A DNA stretch of 64,000 nucleotides, from NCBI GenBank assembly GCA_964462865.1, contig CAYWZO010000002.1, positions 1 through 64,000 on the forward strand, written 5' to 3'. Below, in pieces: positions 1-9,300 of this stretch. Numbering within the stretch: the stretch's first letter is position 1; every line of letters starts with the position of its first letter. The DNA comes from Fen-1077 sp964462865 (GTDB lineage Bacteria; Chloroflexota; Dehalococcoidia; Dehalococcoidales; RBG-16-60-22). Below the pieces are notes generated by a model. That model was given only the letters and a program-made list of their open reading frames with translations, did no database searches and was not told where the DNA came from. The position numbers and the translations under genes were made by a program.

Positions 1-55
1 GAGCAGATGACTCTTAATCATCCGGTTGGAGGTTCGAGTCCTCCGCGGCTCACCA
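1..55 (+). tRNA. tRNA-Lys(CTT), 3' part only
   Basis: The 5' end lies outside the window. The remaining part folds as the last bases of the D-stem (1-4), an anticodon stem 6-10/18-22 closing the loop CTCTTAA (11-17) with anticodon CTT at 13-15, a T-stem 28-32/40-44 around loop TTCGAGT, and the 3' acceptor strand 45-51 with discriminator A52. The CCA end (53-55) is encoded in the DNA. Anticodon CTT reads the lysine codon AAG. Confidence 0.9.
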
Positions 56-145
56 CGTATCCAAAAACCACCCGGCCATCCTGGATAAGCTCCTGGTGTA
101 TATCCACCCGCCGATTCTTATGCCGGGGGATACTTCCTGCCAGGT

Positions 146-172
146 TTGACAAGTCCCCCCATTTCATATAGT
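146..172 (+). promoter_or_regulatory. Possible sigma70 promoter of the kinase operon
   Basis: A perfect TTGACA lies at 146-151. TATAGT at 167-172 is the best -10 but the spacer is only 15 bp; other -10 choices nearby are poorer. Bases 56-241 hold no gene and this is the only promoter-like signal seen there. A strong ribosome site (AGGAGGAG, about 231-238) precedes the kinase start at 242. Confidence 0.35.
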
Positions 173-241
173 CTATTCTATACCTGATTAGTGGCCATCG
201 TATAATTCACTCAAGGCCTTCGGCAGGAGGCAGGAGGAGAA

Positions 242-1504
242 ATGGGCGGCACGGCTTCGCGCGGTCCAGGAATGAAAGCAGAGGCCCGGCCAAGCGAACT
301 GCTGGTCTTGAGCCGCATCTCGGCGGCGTTGAGCGGCCTGTGGGACCTGGACGCCATCCTCGGCGTCGGCCTCGATAGTACGCTGGACATCATGAACGGG
401 ACTATCGGTGAAATCCTGCTCATTGATGAAAATACTCAAGAACTTTCCCATTTTGTCCACCGCGGCTTGAGCAAAGAGTTCGTGGAGAACGTGCGTCTTA
501 GCCTGGGCGAGGGAATCACCGGCAGCGTGGCCGAGAGCGGTAAAGCGATCCTTCTCGAAGATATTTCCTCCGACCCGCGCGTGGCTCACCGCGAACTGGT
601 CACAGCAGAAGGGCTGAAGGCCTATGTCTGTGTGCCCCTCCGGGCCAGGGACAAGGTACTCGGCGTCCTGAACGTGGCCAGCCGCGTGCCGCGTAAATTC
701 ACCGCCATTGATATGCATCTGCTCTATGCCATTGGCGACCAGCTCGGCATCGCCGTGGAACACGCCAGACTATACGAGCGTTTGAGAAAAGCGCGTGAGA
801 GGTTACGCAAATTGGCGCGGCAGAACCTGGTCGCGGAGGAAGACGAGCGGCGCAGGATTGCCCGTGAGCTCCACGATGACACCAGCCAGTCGCTTTCCGG
901 GATAGCCCTCCAGATACAGGCGCTGATAGAAATGTCCTCGATATCCGGCCAGGAAAACCCGGAATTCATAACCGCGTTGAAAAAAGTTCAGGCACTGACG
1001 GTACAGGTGCACAAGGAAGTCAGCCGTCTGATATCCAATCTGCATCCGGCGCTCCTGGATACCCTGGGACTGGTACCGGCGGTCCGCCAGTACGCGGAGT
1101 CGAGGCTGCAACCCCTGGATATCGGCGTAAACGTGGCCACCCGGGGAACGATGATGAGGTTCCCCGCCGATGTTGAAGCGGCGCTCTTCCGCTTTATCCA
1201 GGGAGCCATAGGCAATATCATCCAGCATTCCAGTGCCAAGAATGTCACGGTGATGCTGGAGTACCAGCCGGACGAGTTCCTGATGACCATCCATGACGAC
1301 GGGCAGGGATTCAACGTCGCCGAGATTACCGATGTCGAAGAAAGCGGGAGAGGCCGCGGTCTCTTCAGCATGAGGGAAAGAATCGGCTTCCTGGGCGGCA
1401 CCAGCGGCATCGAGTCGGAAATCGGCCAGGGAACGACGGTCTGGGCCCGCATACCCGTAGGCCAGGAAATAGAATATGCAGAAAATAAAAGTACTGGTAG
1501 TTGA
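242..1504 (+). CDS. Cytoplasmic GAF-domain sensor histidine kinase (NarX/DegS class)
   Basis: This 420-residue kinase senses an unknown intracellular signal and should phosphorylate the regulator encoded next to it. A GAF domain spans roughly residues 20-180. A short coiled stretch follows, then a HisKA_3 dimerisation box ERRRIARELHDD with the phospho-accepting His at residue 211, and a C-terminal HATPase with N-box (IIQHSSA), DDGQGF and GRGLFSMRERI. No signal peptide or membrane segment is visible. The ATG at 242 follows an excellent AGGAGGAG site. The stop overlaps the regulator gene by 29 bp, so the two are co-translated. HisKA_3 kinases pair with NarL-type regulators, as here. GAF domains in such kinases can bind haem, flavin or an iron-sulfur cluster, but no ligand can be read from this sequence. 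Confidence 0.9.
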   Translation: MGGTASRGPGMKAEARPSELLVLSRISAALSGLWDLDAILGVGLDSTLDIMNGTIGEILLIDENTQELSHFVHRGLSKEFVENVRLSLGEGITGSVAESGKAILLEDISSDPRVAHRELVTAEGLKAYVCVPLRARDKVLGVLNVASRVPRKFTAIDMHLLYAIGDQLGIAVEHARLYERLRKARERLRKLARQNLVAEEDERRRIARELHDDTSQSLSGIALQIQALIEMSSISGQENPEFITALKKVQALTVQVHKEVSRLISNLHPALLDTLGLVPAVRQYAESRLQPLDIGVNVATRGTMMRFPADVEAALFRFIQGAIGNIIQHSSAKNVTVMLEYQPDEFLMTIHDDGQGFNVAEITDVEESGRGRGLFSMRERIGFLGGTSGIESEIGQGTTVWARIPVGQEIEYAENKSTGS

Positions 1505-2129
1505 TGACCATACCATCGTGCGTGACGGCATCTGCGCTTTACTCTCACTGGCCGGGGATATCGAGGTGGTGGGTGAGGCTACCAACGGCAGCGAAGCCCT
1601 GAAAAAGGTCGGCGAGCTCAATCCCGATGTGGTCCTCATGGACATTGCCATGCCGGTCATGGGAGGGCTGGAAGCGACGCGCCGGATAAACAAGGAATTC
1701 CCCCGGACCAAAGTGCTCGTGCTGACCCAGTATGATGATAAAGAGTATTTTTTCCCCGTCATCGAGTCCGGGGCCTCCGGCTTCATCAGCAAAGCGGCGG
1801 CATCCTCGGAACTCACCACGGGCATACGCTCGGTATACCGGGGAGACTCCTACCTTTCCCCGTCGGTAACGCGGCTCCTGGTGGAAAATTACCAGCACTC
1901 TGCCGGGGAGCGCGCCAATCGGGACCCGTATCATAATCTGACGGGACGCGAGCGCGAGGTTCTCAAGCTGCTCGCCGAGGGACGCAGCACGCAGGAAATC
2001 TCGGAGATGCTGATCATCACACCCAAGACCGTGGAAGGCCACAAGACCAACCTCATGGCCAAGCTGGGCGTTCATAACCGCGTGGAACTGGTGAAATACG
2101 CCTTACGCAAGGGTATCATCAATATTTAG
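1476..2129 (+). CDS. NarL/FixJ-family response regulator
   Basis: The 217-residue protein is the cognate transcription factor of the upstream kinase. The receiver has the acidic pair D10/D11 (VVDDH), phospho-acceptor D56 in VLMDIAMP, the switch residue in VLVLTQYDD and the conserved Lys in GFISKAA. The LuxR-type helix-turn-helix starts at LTGREREVLKLLAEG and continues through TPKTVEGHKTNLMAKLGV. All key residues are intact. It overlaps the kinase by 29 bp. Its likely target is the redox operon that follows; palindromes at 2233-2292 are candidate sites. Target genes cannot be proved from sequence. Confidence 0.93.
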   Translation: MQKIKVLVVDDHTIVRDGICALLSLAGDIEVVGEATNGSEALKKVGELNPDVVLMDIAMPVMGGLEATRRINKEFPRTKVLVLTQYDDKEYFFPVIESGASGFISKAAASSELTTGIRSVYRGDSYLSPSVTRLLVENYQHSAGERANRDPYHNLTGREREVLKLLAEGRSTQEISEMLIITPKTVEGHKTNLMAKLGVHNRVELVKYALRKGIINI

Positions 2130-2232
2130 ACGTTTTCAGGTAACCTCTCATCGCGAGGAGTGCCCGGCGTAGCAACAACGGCAGCGCTGGCTTCTTCTTC
2201 AACCAGTTTTCTCTTTTCATAACTCCAGGTCC

Positions 2233-2292
2233 TTCAGGGGATATCCCTTGAAATTCAGGGGTTTTATCTGCCCATCATCGGGGTAAATACCC
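2233..2292 (+). promoter_or_regulatory. Two palindromes upstream of the tandem-receiver/redox operon
   Basis: The 232-bp gap after the regulator gene holds a 20-bp near-palindrome at 2233-2252 (centre GGGATATCCC, 18 of 20 positions symmetric) and a second inverted repeat GGGTA-AA-TACCC at 2281-2292. A TATAGT at 2318-2323 could be the -10 of a promoter, without a good -35 match. The position between regulator and operon suggests operator sites, possibly for the NarL-type regulator, but the arrangement is not the classical NarL 7-2-7 site. Confidence 0.35.
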
Positions 2293-2361
2293 TATTTCTC
2301 ATCTCCGGGTAATGGCTTATAGTGAAATTTATAAGGCGCTCCCGGTGAAAGGAGGCCAGGC

Positions 2362-3165
2362 ATGGAAAAGCAACATACGATTCTGATTGTGGATGACGAA
2401 CACGATTTTGTTGAAGCCCTCAAAAAGGTCCTGGAAAAGGAAGCATACCATGTTGTCACCGCCGCCGACCGGGAAGAAGCCGAGAAGATGGTACGCTCCC
2501 ACGAACCCGAAGCGATTATTCTGGGTACGATTATGCCCCGGGGCGACGCCTTCCTGTTTCACAAGTGGATGAAACAGACCCTGGGCTTCAGCAACCTGCC
2601 CCTCATGGTCATCAACGCCCCGCCGGAGAAACAGCTGCTCAAAGGCTGGAGGATGGATGAGGGCATGCAGATGGATGCCGAAGATTTCCTGGCCAAGCCG
2701 GTGGAGCCGGCAGCCCTGGTTCCCCGCGTCCGTGCCCTGATGGACCGGGCGACCAAGAAAATCAGGGTATTGATTGTGGACGACCATGCCGTGGTCAGGG
2801 ACGGCATCAGGTCGGTGCTTACCCTGCAAAGGGACATGCAGGTTATCGGCGAGGCCGTCAACGGTCGGGAGGCCCTGGAAAAGACCCGTGAACTCATGCC
2901 GGACGTAGTGGTCATGGACATCGTCATGCCGGAGATGAACGGGCTCGATGCCGCCCGGGAGATATGCCAGAAATACAAGACCGCCAAGGTGCTGATGCTG
3001 ACGCAGTATGATGATGAAGAAAACGTCCTGGCCAGTAAAAAGGTGGGGGCGGTGGGGTTTATTCCCAAGGCGGCCGCCAGTTCCCGGCTGCTGACCGGGA
3101 TACGGTCGGTGGCCCGGGGCGACCAGTCATGGATAGAATCACTCCAGCCGAAGGTTCAGGAGTAG
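2362..3165 (+). CDS. Tandem-receiver protein: degenerate receiver plus intact receiver, no output domain
   Basis: There are 267 residues. Receiver 1 (about 5-125) keeps the acidic pair (IVDDEHD) and the Lys in FLAKPVEP, but has Gly55 where the phospho-acceptor Asp should be (IILGTIMP). Receiver 2 (about 133-260) is complete: D140/D141, phospho-acceptor D186 in VVMDIVMP, LTQYDD and GFIPKAA. Receiver 2 closely resembles the receiver of the regulator at 1476-2129, yet the protein ends where the LuxR DNA-binding domain would begin. It may act as a phosphate sink or as a partner that competes for the kinase (inference). A strong AAAGGAGG site precedes the ATG. The stop lies 6 bp before the FdhA-like gene, so it is probably the first gene of the redox operon. 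Confidence 0.85.
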   Translation: MEKQHTILIVDDEHDFVEALKKVLEKEAYHVVTAADREEAEKMVRSHEPEAIILGTIMPRGDAFLFHKWMKQTLGFSNLPLMVINAPPEKQLLKGWRMDEGMQMDAEDFLAKPVEPAALVPRVRALMDRATKKIRVLIVDDHAVVRDGIRSVLTLQRDMQVIGEAVNGREALEKTRELMPDVVVMDIVMPEMNGLDAAREICQKYKTAKVLMLTQYDDEENVLASKKVGAVGFIPKAAASSRLLTGIRSVARGDQSWIESLQPKVQE

Positions 3166-3171
3166 ACCGGA

Positions 3172-5862
3172 GTGGAAGCGATAACCATCGTCCTGAACGG
3201 CGTTGAAGTCAGTGGCTATCCGGGGACGACGATTCTGGACCTGGCGCGCGAATCCGGTGTCTACATTCCTACCCTCTGCGATGATCCCAACCTCGCCCCG
3301 ATAGGCGCCTGCCGGCTTTGCCTGGTGGAAGACGAGCGCAACGGGGCCCTGCTGGCCTCCTGCGTGGCGCCCATCTCGCCGGGGATGGTCATCAACACCC
3401 GCTCGCCGCGCGTGGTGGAGCACCGTAAAAAAATCCTCAAGCTTTTACTGGCCAGCCACCCCGATTCCTGCCTCGTCTGTGATAAAGGGAACCGCTGCCA
3501 GCTCCGTAAACTCGCGGCGGAGATGGGCATCGGCCTGGTGGAATACCAGAGAATCCCCCAGCCGGACGTCATCGAAGAGGTCAATCCCTTCATCGAGCGC
3601 GACCTCTCCAAGTGCATCATGTGCGGCAAGTGCATCAGGGTTGACCAGGAGCTGGTCGTGGAGGGGGCCATCGACTATATCCAGCGTGGCACCGCCGTCA
3701 GACCGGCGACGCTGAACGACACCCCCCTGGAAAAATCTGAATGTACTTTTTGCGGGGCCTGCGTGGCGGTCTGCCCCACCGGTGCGCTCATGGAAAAAGA
3801 CAGATTGTATACCGGGACGGCGCCGACCGAGGTGACCACGGTATGCCCCTATTGCGGTTGTGGCTGCGGGCTGGCGCTGGGAGTAAAGGACGGTAAAATA
3901 GTATCCAGCCGCCCTGCCGCCAATGGCGTGGTAAACCGGAGCACACTGTGTGTCCGCGGGAGCTACGGCCTGGATTTCGTACACAGTCCGGAGAGGCTAC
4001 GCCATCCGCTGGTCAGGGTTGACGGCCAGCTCCGGGAAGCCACCTGGGAAGAAGCCCTCTCGCTGGTCGCCAACGGCCTGAAAAGAATCAAGGAAGAGAA
4101 CGGCGCCGACGCCCTGGCGGTCTTCGGCTCGTCTAAGTGCACCAACGAAGAGAACTATTTACTCCAGAGGTTCGCCCGGGGCGTGCTGGGCACCAACAAT
4201 ATCGACAACGGCAGCCGTCTTTACAGCGCGGCGGGCCGGACGGGGCTGGGGGCGACGATAGGCTACGCCGGTACGACCGGCTCCCTCGATTCTCTGGAGA
4301 AATCACGGGTGATTATGGTCATCGGTGCCGACCCGGAGATATCGGCGCCGGTAGTGGCCTACGCTATCAAGCGTGCCGCCCGGTTCAAAGGCGCCGGACT
4401 TATCGTCATCGACCCCCGCCGTACCGCGCTGACGCAGTTTGCCCATCTCTGGCTACGTCCCCGTGTGGGTACCGACATCGCCCTGCTTAACGGGCTGGCC
4501 AGGGTAATCATCACGGAAAAAAAGCTCGATGAGGAGTTCGTCGCCCGCCGGACGGATAACTTCACGCCGTGGGCCAGAAGCCTCGAAAGCTATACGCCCT
4601 CCCGCGTGGAGGAACTGACCGGTGTCCCACGGAAGGACGTGCAGGTGGCGGCCCGCCTGCTGGCCGGAGCGGAGGAGGCTTCGATTGTCTACGGCAACGG
4701 GATAACCCAGCAGGCCGATGGTACCGGCGCCGCTATCGCCATCGCCAATCTGGCCATGCTCACCGGCAATACCGGACGTCGCGGGGGCATCTTCGCCCTC
4801 CAGCGGGACAACAACGCCAACGGGGCCTGCGACATGGGCGCCCTGCCGGCTTTTCTTCCCGGTTACCGGAATGCCGATGATGCCCGTGACCGGAAACTGT
4901 TTGAAGAACGCTGGAACTGCCAGCTCCCCGCTCGCGCCGGTCTCGCGGTCACGGAGATGATAGAGCCGGATAACGGGAGCGGCGTGAGGGGGATGTTCAT
5001 CATGGGCGAAAATCCGGTTGCGAGCTTTCCGCAGGCGGCGCTGGTGAAAAAGGCCCTTTCTTCCCTGGAATTCCTGGCGGTCTCCGATATCTTCCTCACG
5101 GAAACAGCCAGTCTGGCAGCGGTAGTCCTACCGGCGGCAAGCTTTGCCGAAAAGGAGGGGACGTTTACCAATTTCGAGGGGAGAGTCCAGCGCGTCTACA
5201 AGGTCATCGAGCCTGCCGGCGACAGCCTGCCCGACGGTGAAATCATCATGCGCCTGGCCGAGCTGACGGGCTCGCCCATGCCTTATAACTCCCCGCAGCA
5301 GGTACTGGAAGAGATACAGGAAATGGTACCCTTTTACCGCTATGTCAGTTACACCAGCACCGAGGTGACGGCCCTGGATATGAATGAAGGAGATAGCGAA
5401 ACTCCCGGCAGCCGCCGCCTGCATAAGGGCCTGTTCCCCAGCGGTTTCGGGCGGTTCACCGCCGTGGAATTCACCCCTCCTCCGGAAGCGAGTGATAAGC
5501 AGTACCCCCTCACCTTGCTGGTCGGCTCCTCCCGTTACCAGTTCGGGACCGGGGCGCGCAGCTCGCGGTCGGCACGACTGCAGCGGTTCTCGCCGGAGGC
5601 CTGCCTGGAAATCAGCCCCGCCGACGCCGGTGACCTCGGCATCGGCCACGGTGATAAAGTCAAAGTTATTTCGGCGCAGGGGGAGATTATAACTAACGCC
5701 AGAGTAAGCGATACCCTCGCCAGCGGCCTGCTCTATATGCCTATATCCTATCCCCGGAGCCCCGTCTATGATCTGTTTGATACCGTCATTGACCGCCGGG
5801 CCAGAGCCCCGGCGCTGAAATCATGCGCGGTCAGGCTGGAAAGGACGGCCGGGAATGGCTAA
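3172..5862 (+). CDS. FdhA/NuoG-like molybdopterin oxidoreductase, lacking the formate dehydrogenase Cys/Sec
   Basis: The 896-residue protein has the layout of NAD-linked formate dehydrogenase alpha subunits. It starts with a [2Fe-2S] domain (C36, C47, C50, C64), followed by a His-Cys3 [4Fe-4S] site (H96, C100, C103, C109). A double [4Fe-4S] ferredoxin domain (C148, C151, C154 and C191, C194, C197, C201) comes next, then the molybdopterin domain opening with CPYCGCGCG. Three features depart from true FDH. The Sec/Cys position (normally RL-U/C-H) is RL-Tyr351-Ser352, the conserved Lys of LCxKG is Arg (LCVRG), and the fourth Cys of one ferredoxin site is Asp158. It probably conducts electrons or uses another substrate. 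The GTG start at 3172 has AGGAG 9 bp upstream. The gene overlaps NuoE by 8 bp. Automated annotation would probably call it formate dehydrogenase. Confidence 0.85.
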   Translation: MEAITIVLNGVEVSGYPGTTILDLARESGVYIPTLCDDPNLAPIGACRLCLVEDERNGALLASCVAPISPGMVINTRSPRVVEHRKKILKLLLASHPDSCLVCDKGNRCQLRKLAAEMGIGLVEYQRIPQPDVIEEVNPFIERDLSKCIMCGKCIRVDQELVVEGAIDYIQRGTAVRPATLNDTPLEKSECTFCGACVAVCPTGALMEKDRLYTGTAPTEVTTVCPYCGCGCGLALGVKDGKIVSSRPAANGVVNRSTLCVRGSYGLDFVHSPERLRHPLVRVDGQLREATWEEALSLVANGLKRIKEENGADALAVFGSSKCTNEENYLLQRFARGVLGTNNIDNGSRLYSAAGRTGLGATIGYAGTTGSLDSLEKSRVIMVIGADPEISAPVVAYAIKRAARFKGAGLIVIDPRRTALTQFAHLWLRPRVGTDIALLNGLARVIITEKKLDEEFVARRTDNFTPWARSLESYTPSRVEELTGVPRKDVQVAARLLAGAEEASIVYGNGITQQADGTGAAIAIANLAMLTGNTGRRGGIFALQRDNNANGACDMGALPAFLPGYRNADDARDRKLFEERWNCQLPARAGLAVTEMIEPDNGSGVRGMFIMGENPVASFPQAALVKKALSSLEFLAVSDIFLTETASLAAVVLPAASFAEKEGTFTNFEGRVQRVYKVIEPAGDSLPDGEIIMRLAELTGSPMPYNSPQQVLEEIQEMVPFYRYVSYTSTEVTALDMNEGDSETPGSRRLHKGLFPSGFGRFTAVEFTPPPEASDKQYPLTLLVGSSRYQFGTGARSSRSARLQRFSPEACLEISPADAGDLGIGHGDKVKVISAQGEIITNARVSDTLASGLLYMPISYPRSPVYDLFDTVIDRRARAPALKSCAVRLERTAGNG

Positions 5863-6340
5863 ACAGAAAAAGGCACCCCCCGTCAGCCTGAAACAGGTAG
5901 ATAAAATCATTGCCGGCTACCGGGGACAGCAGTGGGCGCTGATACCCCTGGCGCAGGAAATCCAGGAGAAGGTCGGCTATATCCCCCCCGAGGCCATACC
6001 GCGTATCGCCAGTGCGCTGGGACTGTTCCCGGCCCAGGTACAGGGGGTGGTGACCTTTTATGCCCAGCTTTATATGAAGCCCAGGGGTAAAAATATCGTC
6101 AGGGTCTGCCGGGGCACCGCCTGTCACGTGCGCGGTGGTAAGTCCATCCTCAAGCTGGTCAGGCAGCATCTGGGTATCGAAGAAGGAGAGACCACCGAGG
6201 ATATGGAATACACCCTGGAGACGGTCGCCTGCCTCGGCATCTGCGCCCTGGCGCCTAATATGATGATTAATAAAGATACTTACGGGAATCTGAACCCCAA
6301 GAAAGTCTCGCGGATATTCGGCGGGAGCAAGAAGGAGTAG
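5855..6340 (+). CDS. NuoE-like [2Fe-2S] subunit of an NADH-linked oxidoreductase
   Basis: The 161-residue protein has the thioredoxin-like [2Fe-2S] fold of NuoE/HydA-type gamma subunits. An N-terminal helical part includes IQEKVGYIPPEAI. The four cluster cysteines are in CRGTACHVRGG (C-x4-C) and ACLGICALAP (C-x3-C). It should pass electrons between the flavin subunit and the iron-sulfur chain of the FdhA-like protein. The start overlaps the end of the FdhA-like gene by 8 bp and the stop is 1 bp from the NuoF fusion, so the three are translationally coupled and probably form one soluble complex. Confidence 0.92.
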   Translation: MAKQKKAPPVSLKQVDKIIAGYRGQQWALIPLAQEIQEKVGYIPPEAIPRIASALGLFPAQVQGVVTFYAQLYMKPRGKNIVRVCRGTACHVRGGKSILKLVRQHLGIEEGETTEDMEYTLETVACLGICALAPNMMINKDTYGNLNPKKVSRIFGGSKKE

Positions 6341-6341
6341 C

Positions 6342-9300
6342 ATGCCGCAGAAGCGCACGGTATTCGTTTGCCGCGGTACGGGATGCGTCTCGGGGGGTGG
6401 TGACGCGGTCTATGAAGCCCTTAAGGCAGAACTGGTCAAACAAGGCGTGACGGAAGCTAATATCGACTTTTCCGGCTGCCACGGTTTTTGCCAGCAGGGA
6501 CCCAATGTCGTGGTGGAACCCGACGGCATTTTCTATACCCATGTCGATGCCGATGACGCGGCTGAAATTGTGTCTTCCCACCTCCGTGATGGCCAACCGG
6601 TGAAGCGCCTCTTCTACCAGGACCCGATGACCGGTGAAGCGATACCGAAATACGCGGACATTAAATTCTACCAGGAGCAGCAGCGCGTCGTGATGCGCCA
6701 TTGCGGCCACATCAACCCGGAAAACATTGACGATTATTTGACCTGCGGAGGCTATCAGTCGCTCCGGAAAGTCCTTTTCACGATGCAGCCCGGGGAGGTT
6801 ATCGACCTGGTCAAGCGCTCCGGACTGCGCGGGCGGGGCGGCGCCGGCTTCCCCACCGGCAACAAGTGGGAGTTCTGCCGCAATGCCCCCGGTACCAAGA
6901 AGTATATGATCTGCAACGCCGACGAAGGCGACCCCGGCGCGTTCATGGACCGCTCCATCCTGGAAGCCGACCCTCACGCCGTCCTTGAAGGGCTGGCGAT
7001 TGCCGCCTATGCCATCGGTGCCGATGAGGGCTATATCTACGTCCGCGCCGAGTACCCTCTGGCCGTACAACGCCTGCACACGGCCCTGGGGCAGGCCCAG
7101 AAAAGGGGAATCCTCGGTAATAATATTTTAAATTCCAATTTTAGCTTAGACGTCCATATTAAAGAAGGGGCCGGGTCTTTCGTCTGTGGGGAGGAGACCG
7201 CCCTGATAGCCTCCATCGAGAGCCGGCGCGGTATGCCCCGCCCCCGCCCGCCTTTCCCCGCCAACATGGGGCTGGACGGCAAGCCTACCATTATCAATAA
7301 CGTGAAAACCCTGGCCACCGTCCCCGTGATTATTGAAAGGGGGGCGGAATGGTTCGCCAGCATCGGCACGGAGAAGAGCCGGGGTACGGCCGTGTTCGCC
7401 CTCACCGGGAAAATCGCCAACAGCGGGCTGGTCGAGGTGCCCATGGGCACACCGCTGTCCCATATCGTTTACAAAATCGGGGGAGGCATTCCCAAGGGGA
7501 GACAGCTCAAGGCCGTGCAGACCGGCGGCCCTTCCGGCGGCTGTATCCCCGCCCGCTTCATCGAGACGCCCATCGAGTACGAGACGTTGGCCAAACTCGG
7601 CTCCATCATGGGCTCCGGCGGCATGGTGGTCATGGACGAGGCCACCTGCATGGTGGAGGTGGCGCGTTTCTTCGTCTCCTTCACCCAGAGCGAGTCCTGC
7701 GGCAAGTGCACCCCCTGCCGGCTGGGCACCCGGCAGATGCTGGCGATACTGACCAGGATTACCGAAGGCAAAGGGCGAGATGGAGATATTGAGGAACTGC
7801 TTTCAATCGCTAAGACAGTAAAAGAGTGCTCGCTCTGCGGTCTGGGGCAGACCGCCCCGAACCCCGTCCTCTCCACCATCAACTATTTCCGTGACGAATA
7901 CGAGGCGCATATAAAGGAGAAGAGATGCCCGGCCGCGGTCTGCGAGGCGCTGATGATATCGCCCTGCCAGCATACCTGCCCGGCGGGTATTAATATTCCC
8001 AAATATGTGGCCTATATCGCCGACGGCGACTACAAATCGGCCATCGAAACCATCCGGGAGCGTAATCCCTTCGCCGCCGTGTGCGGGCGCATCTGCCACC
8101 ACCCCTGCGAGGGGCGGTGCCGCCGCGGCGAACTGGATGACCCTGTGGCCATCCGTACCCTCAAACGTTTTGCCGCCGACTGGTACGCGGAGCACGGCGC
8201 CGAAATCGGCGATATCCAGCCGTTCCCCCAGACCAAGAAGCAGAAAGTGGCGGTGGTGGGGGCGGGGCCCACCGGCCTGGCCTGCGCCTATTTCCTGGCG
8301 CAGGCAGGTTACGGCACCACGGTTTACGAAGCCCTGCCGGTGGGCGGCGGTATGCTTTCCGTGGCTATACCGGAGTTCCGCCTGCCGCGAACCGCCATCC
8401 AGCAGGACATCGAATATATTATGAAGCGCGGGGTGGAGATAAAATATAACACCCCGATTAACACCAATTTTACTATTGACCACCTGAAAAAGGACGGCTA
8501 CGCCGCCGTCTTTATCGCCGCCGGGGCCCAGCGCAGTCAGCGCCTCGGTATACCCGGCGAAGTTGAGGACATCGAAGGGCTTTACTACGGGCTGCGCTTT
8601 CTCCGTGATGTGAGGCTGGGGAGGACAGCTAGGGTGGGCAAGCGCGTGGCCATCATTGGCGGCGGCAACGTGGCGCTGGACGCCGCCCGGACGGCCTTAC
8701 GCCTCGGCGCCGCCGAGGCCGGCATCTACTACCGCCGTTCCCGCGACGAAATGCCCGTATCCGACGTAGAGTATGAAGAAGCTTTCGCCGAGGGGGTAAA
8801 AATGAACTTCCTCGCTACCCCGACGCGGATTACCAGTGATGACTGGAAGGTGAACGGCCTGCAGTGCACCCGTATGGAGCTGGGAGAGCCCGACGACAGC
8901 GGCCGGCGCCGTCCCATCCCCATTGTCGGTTCGGAGTTCACCGTTAAAGCGGACACGGTCATTGCTGCTGTTGGCCAGGCGCCGGACCTCTCCTTCCTGC
9001 CTCCGGACAGCGCCCTGGAGCGTACCCGTTGGGAGACACTTGTCGTGGACAGCAACTCCCTGGCCACCAATGTGCCCGGTGTCTTCGCCGGCGGCGATTT
9101 CGTTACCGGGCCGGACATGGTCGTCAACGCCATCGCCGCGGGGAGGCGGGGGGCCATCGCCATCGATAAATACCTTCGAGGTGATACCTCCCGCGTCGAG
9201 GTTTACGACCGCAAATCCAAGGAGGTCATCGAACGCCCGCCGGAGCTCGACGAGACCTGGGAAGAAAGACCACGGCATAAGATAGCCACCCTCCCGCTGC

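Noticed and set aside
803..1825. Antisense frame of 340 codons opposite the kinase and regulator
   Set aside because: It overlaps two genes with intact catalytic motifs and has no motif or ribosome site of its own.
3172..5862. Plain formate dehydrogenase call
   Set aside because: The Sec/Cys and neighbouring His of the active site are replaced by Tyr and Ser, and the active-site Lys by Arg.
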